Assembly: GCF_910591885.1 (NCBI RefSeq)
Contig: NC_063275.1
Span: 20,138,501-20,202,500, forward strand
Direction: 5' to 3'
From: Bombus terrestris
Lineage: Eukaryota; Arthropoda; Insecta; Hymenoptera; Apidae
DNA: 64,000 nucleotides
The notes beneath the pieces were generated by a model. That model saw only the letters and a list, made by a program, of their open reading frames with translations. It had not been told where the DNA came from and did no database searches. Shown here in pieces: positions 60,930 through 64,000 of the stretch. Made by a program: the position numbers and the translations under genes. Every line of letters starts with the position of its first letter. Position 1 is the first letter of the stretch.

Positions 60930-61715
60930 AAGTCACCGTGTTACAAAATCCAGTGAAACTCGAGCAAATCCAATTTCCCTGTGTCAATCAGCAGCAAATG
61001 CATGATAAAAAGAAACTAAGCTTCGACTTGCACAGGAAGATTTCGAAAGGTGTGCCAAGGACGCGATCATTAGTTTCGCTGGAGACGCAGGCTTCAAGAC
61101 ACCACCGCCTTGTCATTGATCGTGGTGGAAAGACACAGAAAAAAAGAGTTACAAGAGCAAGAAGAATACAAAGTCTGAGAAGATCTTGAGTTTCCGTGAT
61201 ACATAGAGTGGATGTACAAGAGATTGCCACATGTTGAGCGAACAATAGGCTCGTCGCTGTACCGTGGAAATACAGCACGGTCGGCTCCTTTGTCGTGTAA
61301 ACGTGCTAGAAAAAGGGATGTTCGCGGCGATCGGGGAATTAAAGCCAAGGACAGGCTGCAACCTATCTTTGAGATCGAACAACGAATAGGGGAGGGTCGC
61401 GTTATTGCCGTTTTATCGACAAGCCATGGCGGACTCTCGGAGGTTTCCCTTGTTTTCTCGGATTCAGCCACATCATATACGACGGCTGCTAGTGCTGCTA
61501 GATATTGTGTGTTCGAGCAACGTAGAGTAAGGCCGGGGAAAGTTTCTGCGAGGACACCGGATCGGGACGATAACTCGAGGGACGAGACACCGCTACGAAG
61601 TCGATACGCAATTTCACGCCACGTACACTTGATCCTTTTTTCACGTATCGGGTGTTGCCAAAGTATATTTGGCATGTTTGCTCTGCTAACCACAGGATGG
61701 AGGATATGTTAACTC
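60930..61715. promoter_or_regulatory. Fifth CpG-rich island with opposed long frames
   Basis: A G+C-rich block. Its + frame 61212-61712 (166 codons) and minus frame 61094-61693 (199 codons) overlap almost fully, which is typical of low stop density rather than of two genes. Neither product has a recognisable domain, signal peptide or membrane segment. Probably a promoter or long untranslated exon. Confidence 0.35.
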
Positions 61716-61719
61716 GTTA

Positions 61720-64000
61720 CTTGGATTTCCAATTTGTTTCATTTCTGTCGGAAATGGTTCATATTATATTTATACTTAAAAGAATTGGAATCGATCTATC
61801 TTTATTAACTTATAATTTTATAATTATGAGATTTCTAGTTAAGGGATGATTAACGAGTTCTTTCTGTTTCGATCTTGCTTTAGTTCTCAGTCAAAAAGAG
61901 GTTTGTTATGTTTTTGTGGATATTTTTCGTATAGAATTAGAATGAGAAATTACAGGTATAAAAGATTAAGATTGCCAAGATATCTTCGTTTATTCAAGAG
62001 AAGGCTATCTTAATTCTATCCATTCTTCAGCTATATATGCATTTTTAATGCATTCGTCGCTGAGGCTGGTTGTTTTCTATAGAAAAGTATTAAATGCTTT
62101 ATGCCAGAAACTTAGTCTAGTCAACTTTGTACATACTGCCATATGTGTAAGCTACATATAGTTACATTTACATAAAAGTATACAAATTTAAAGAGAAGCT
62201 TATAATCTCAACGATACAATAAAACCACACTGCAGTTAAAAACTTCAGCACTTTAACAACTATCGTATATTTGTTTGTGTATAAAACATTGGTATCGTAT
62301 ATTCGAATTAAGATATTTTTACAAAAAAGGATATTTTTATGAAAATGCTTGAAGCAACTGAATTGTCTTTGCGCGTATTTATATTCTGTCATATGTTCTT
62401 ACTCGATAAACATAGTACAGTAATATGTAGTAATACGTTATGCGTGTGGGTTTTGTGTTTGTGACTTTTAAAGGCTAAAGTTAAAGACTTCATTTACTGA
62501 TTTATCTTGATGCATACCTTGCGACTTATAGTTATAAGATCAGTTCAAAATTTACAACTTTCATTATAAGATCCATGTTATAAGAGTTCTCTTTTCTTTT
62601 TTATTATAAGATGACAGTTAAAAGTTTTATACATTACGATGAAATTTAAGTGACAATAAGTTTACAACATATTTTTCCTTCTTTTTACTTCATATTTTTC
62701 CTACTTTTCCTTTTGTGTATAAAAATGTTTCCTTTTAGAATAATGATTTAATAGAAAATTTTAGAATGGTTTAGATTCAACGCAATTAACTCAAGTATGC
62801 ATAATACTTATCTATATACGAAACATTACTTTTGAAACGTAACTTTTTAAAAACTCTGGTCTTTATGCTAAGAATACTTAAACGCGAAAATTCTTTGAAA
62901 TTTGCTATACTTTTATACGTATAACTTCTTCTTATTAGTAAAACGATATATCTTCATATCCTACTTCTCAACTTTCAATGGCTTCAAAGTAAACCATCTA
63001 CTCACTCCTGCATTTATTATTCAAATTTATACAAAAATAAATATATCTGGAAAATGATTCGAAGCAAAGAGCTGAAATTATGTACAACGGTTTCAATTTG
63101 AATTTTAATGAGAATATACGACAAGATTAAAATTTAAGTATACTTAACTAAATCATAGCATGAAGAAAGAAATCATGCATGCATTTTTCTTTGCATCTTA
63201 CTATGGCATACTTCGCTCTGCATAGTTTGAAGTAATGCCAATATAAACTATATAGTAAACTATTTTGGTCAAACTTAAGCAAATTATAGTTATATAGTAT
63301 GCGAACACTATCGTCAATTCGTAGTCATAATACCAAAATGTTACCAAAACGCATAAATTAATGGAAAATGAATGTGTATCTTGTCTTCGATAATAAAAAC
63401 TTAAAAAATATACCAATAATATACTAAAATTAGATATGCGATTACATTGATTAAATATTATTGCTAGAATTAGTCATGATAATCTCTTTATGAGTTCAGA
63501 AGAATCTTCTCTATCTGATTGATAGCTTAATAAATCAGAAAATATGATACTAAATTATTTTTCAAATAAAATTATGCCATAACGTTTACCACTTTAGCAT
63601 TCATATAAGTCAATATTATTATTACACATCTTCTAAAACTAGATTTTATCGTGTCATTTTATAAATGTAGGTTTTTATACACTTATGGAAAATTTAAAGG
63701 TGCAAAAATGTACAGAATACGTACGATATACAATGATACATGAAATTTCCAAAGTATTCGTTATAATCTTCAACGGATAAAACGAATCTCTTCAGTTGCG
63801 ATCATAAAGCTGCAAATTTGCATAAAGATCCTCAGTCATCATAATATTTTACAAAATCCCTTCATTCGTCATTTACTAACTAAATTACATCCTATATATA
63901 CGAAAACAAGCGTACAAATAATTAAATATCGACAGACAGATTTGATTAAAATAGCAAAGAAAGCTGCCGCTACAAAGTGATGTTCGATAAAGTTTATTTT
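61720..64000. other. AT-rich non-coding stretch
   Basis: I see no gene, repeat array or structured element. The short open frames at 62168-62392 and 63201-63416 are of chance size. Confidence 0.55.

Noticed and set aside
61094..61693. 199-codon minus-strand frame and overlapping 166-codon + frame
   Set aside because: Almost fully opposed frames in a CpG-rich block; neither has recognisable features. Kept only as an island.
1..64000. tRNA, rRNA or snRNA genes
   Set aside because: By eye I found no tRNA B-box with a matching A-box and acceptor stem, and no rRNA or spliceosomal RNA core motif. A covariance-model scan could still reveal one.

Overview
The window is a gene-poor stretch of an animal nuclear genome, most likely an insect and probably a bee or another hymenopteran. 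The reasons are a base composition of roughly two-thirds A+T with no obvious CpG depletion, kilobase-scale introns with GT/AG borders, many microsatellites, small TTAA-flanked transposon relics, and no prokaryotic gene organisation. The lineage is an inference from sequence style, not from a recognised marker gene. Most of the window is intergenic or intronic DNA.

One protein-coding gene can be assembled with confidence. It lies on the + strand in three coding exons (20458-20649, 22628-22772, 28595-28863). The splice sites and phases agree exactly and give a 201-residue protein with two membrane segments, a basic N-terminus and a His-rich C-terminal tail. I do not recognise the family. The acceptor just before the ATG means at least one further 5' exon lies upstream. 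A CpG-richer patch with a good donor at 2930-3356 is one candidate.

Layout. 1-16.2 kb: AT-rich DNA with microsatellites, a possible first exon (about 3 kb), a small orphan ORF (about 6 kb), and a GC-richer patch with a duplicated peptide-like segment (11.9-12.6 kb). 16.2-19.4 kb: a complex repeat locus made of at least three diverged copies of a structured unit. The unit carries a 10-bp minisatellite, expanded to 79 units in one copy, followed by a series of hairpins. 20.4-28.9 kb: the two-membrane-segment gene; its introns hold Tc1-like end remnants and a decayed tandem array. 29-41 kb: AT-rich DNA with a simple-repeat block, two small TTAA-associated inverted-repeat elements (35.5 and 36.6 kb), another inverted-repeat relic (31.4 kb), and a pair of weak candidate exons (40-41 kb). 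41-50 kb: AT-rich DNA with two local duplications. 50-62 kb: a series of GC/CpG-richer islands (50.1-50.8, 51.5-52.1, 55.4-56.1, 57.6-58.0, 59.2-59.6 and 60.9-61.7 kb), several ending in splice-donor-like sequence. They look like promoters or untranslated first exons of a + strand gene whose body lies beyond the window. Two decayed tandem arrays (52.15-52.79 and 53.9-55.35 kb) lie between these islands. 61.8-64 kb: featureless AT-rich DNA.

The least ordinary signal is the 16.2-19.4 kb locus, where hairpin arms are conserved between diverged copies. No autonomous transposon ORF, rRNA, tRNA, CRISPR array or complete viral gene was seen.
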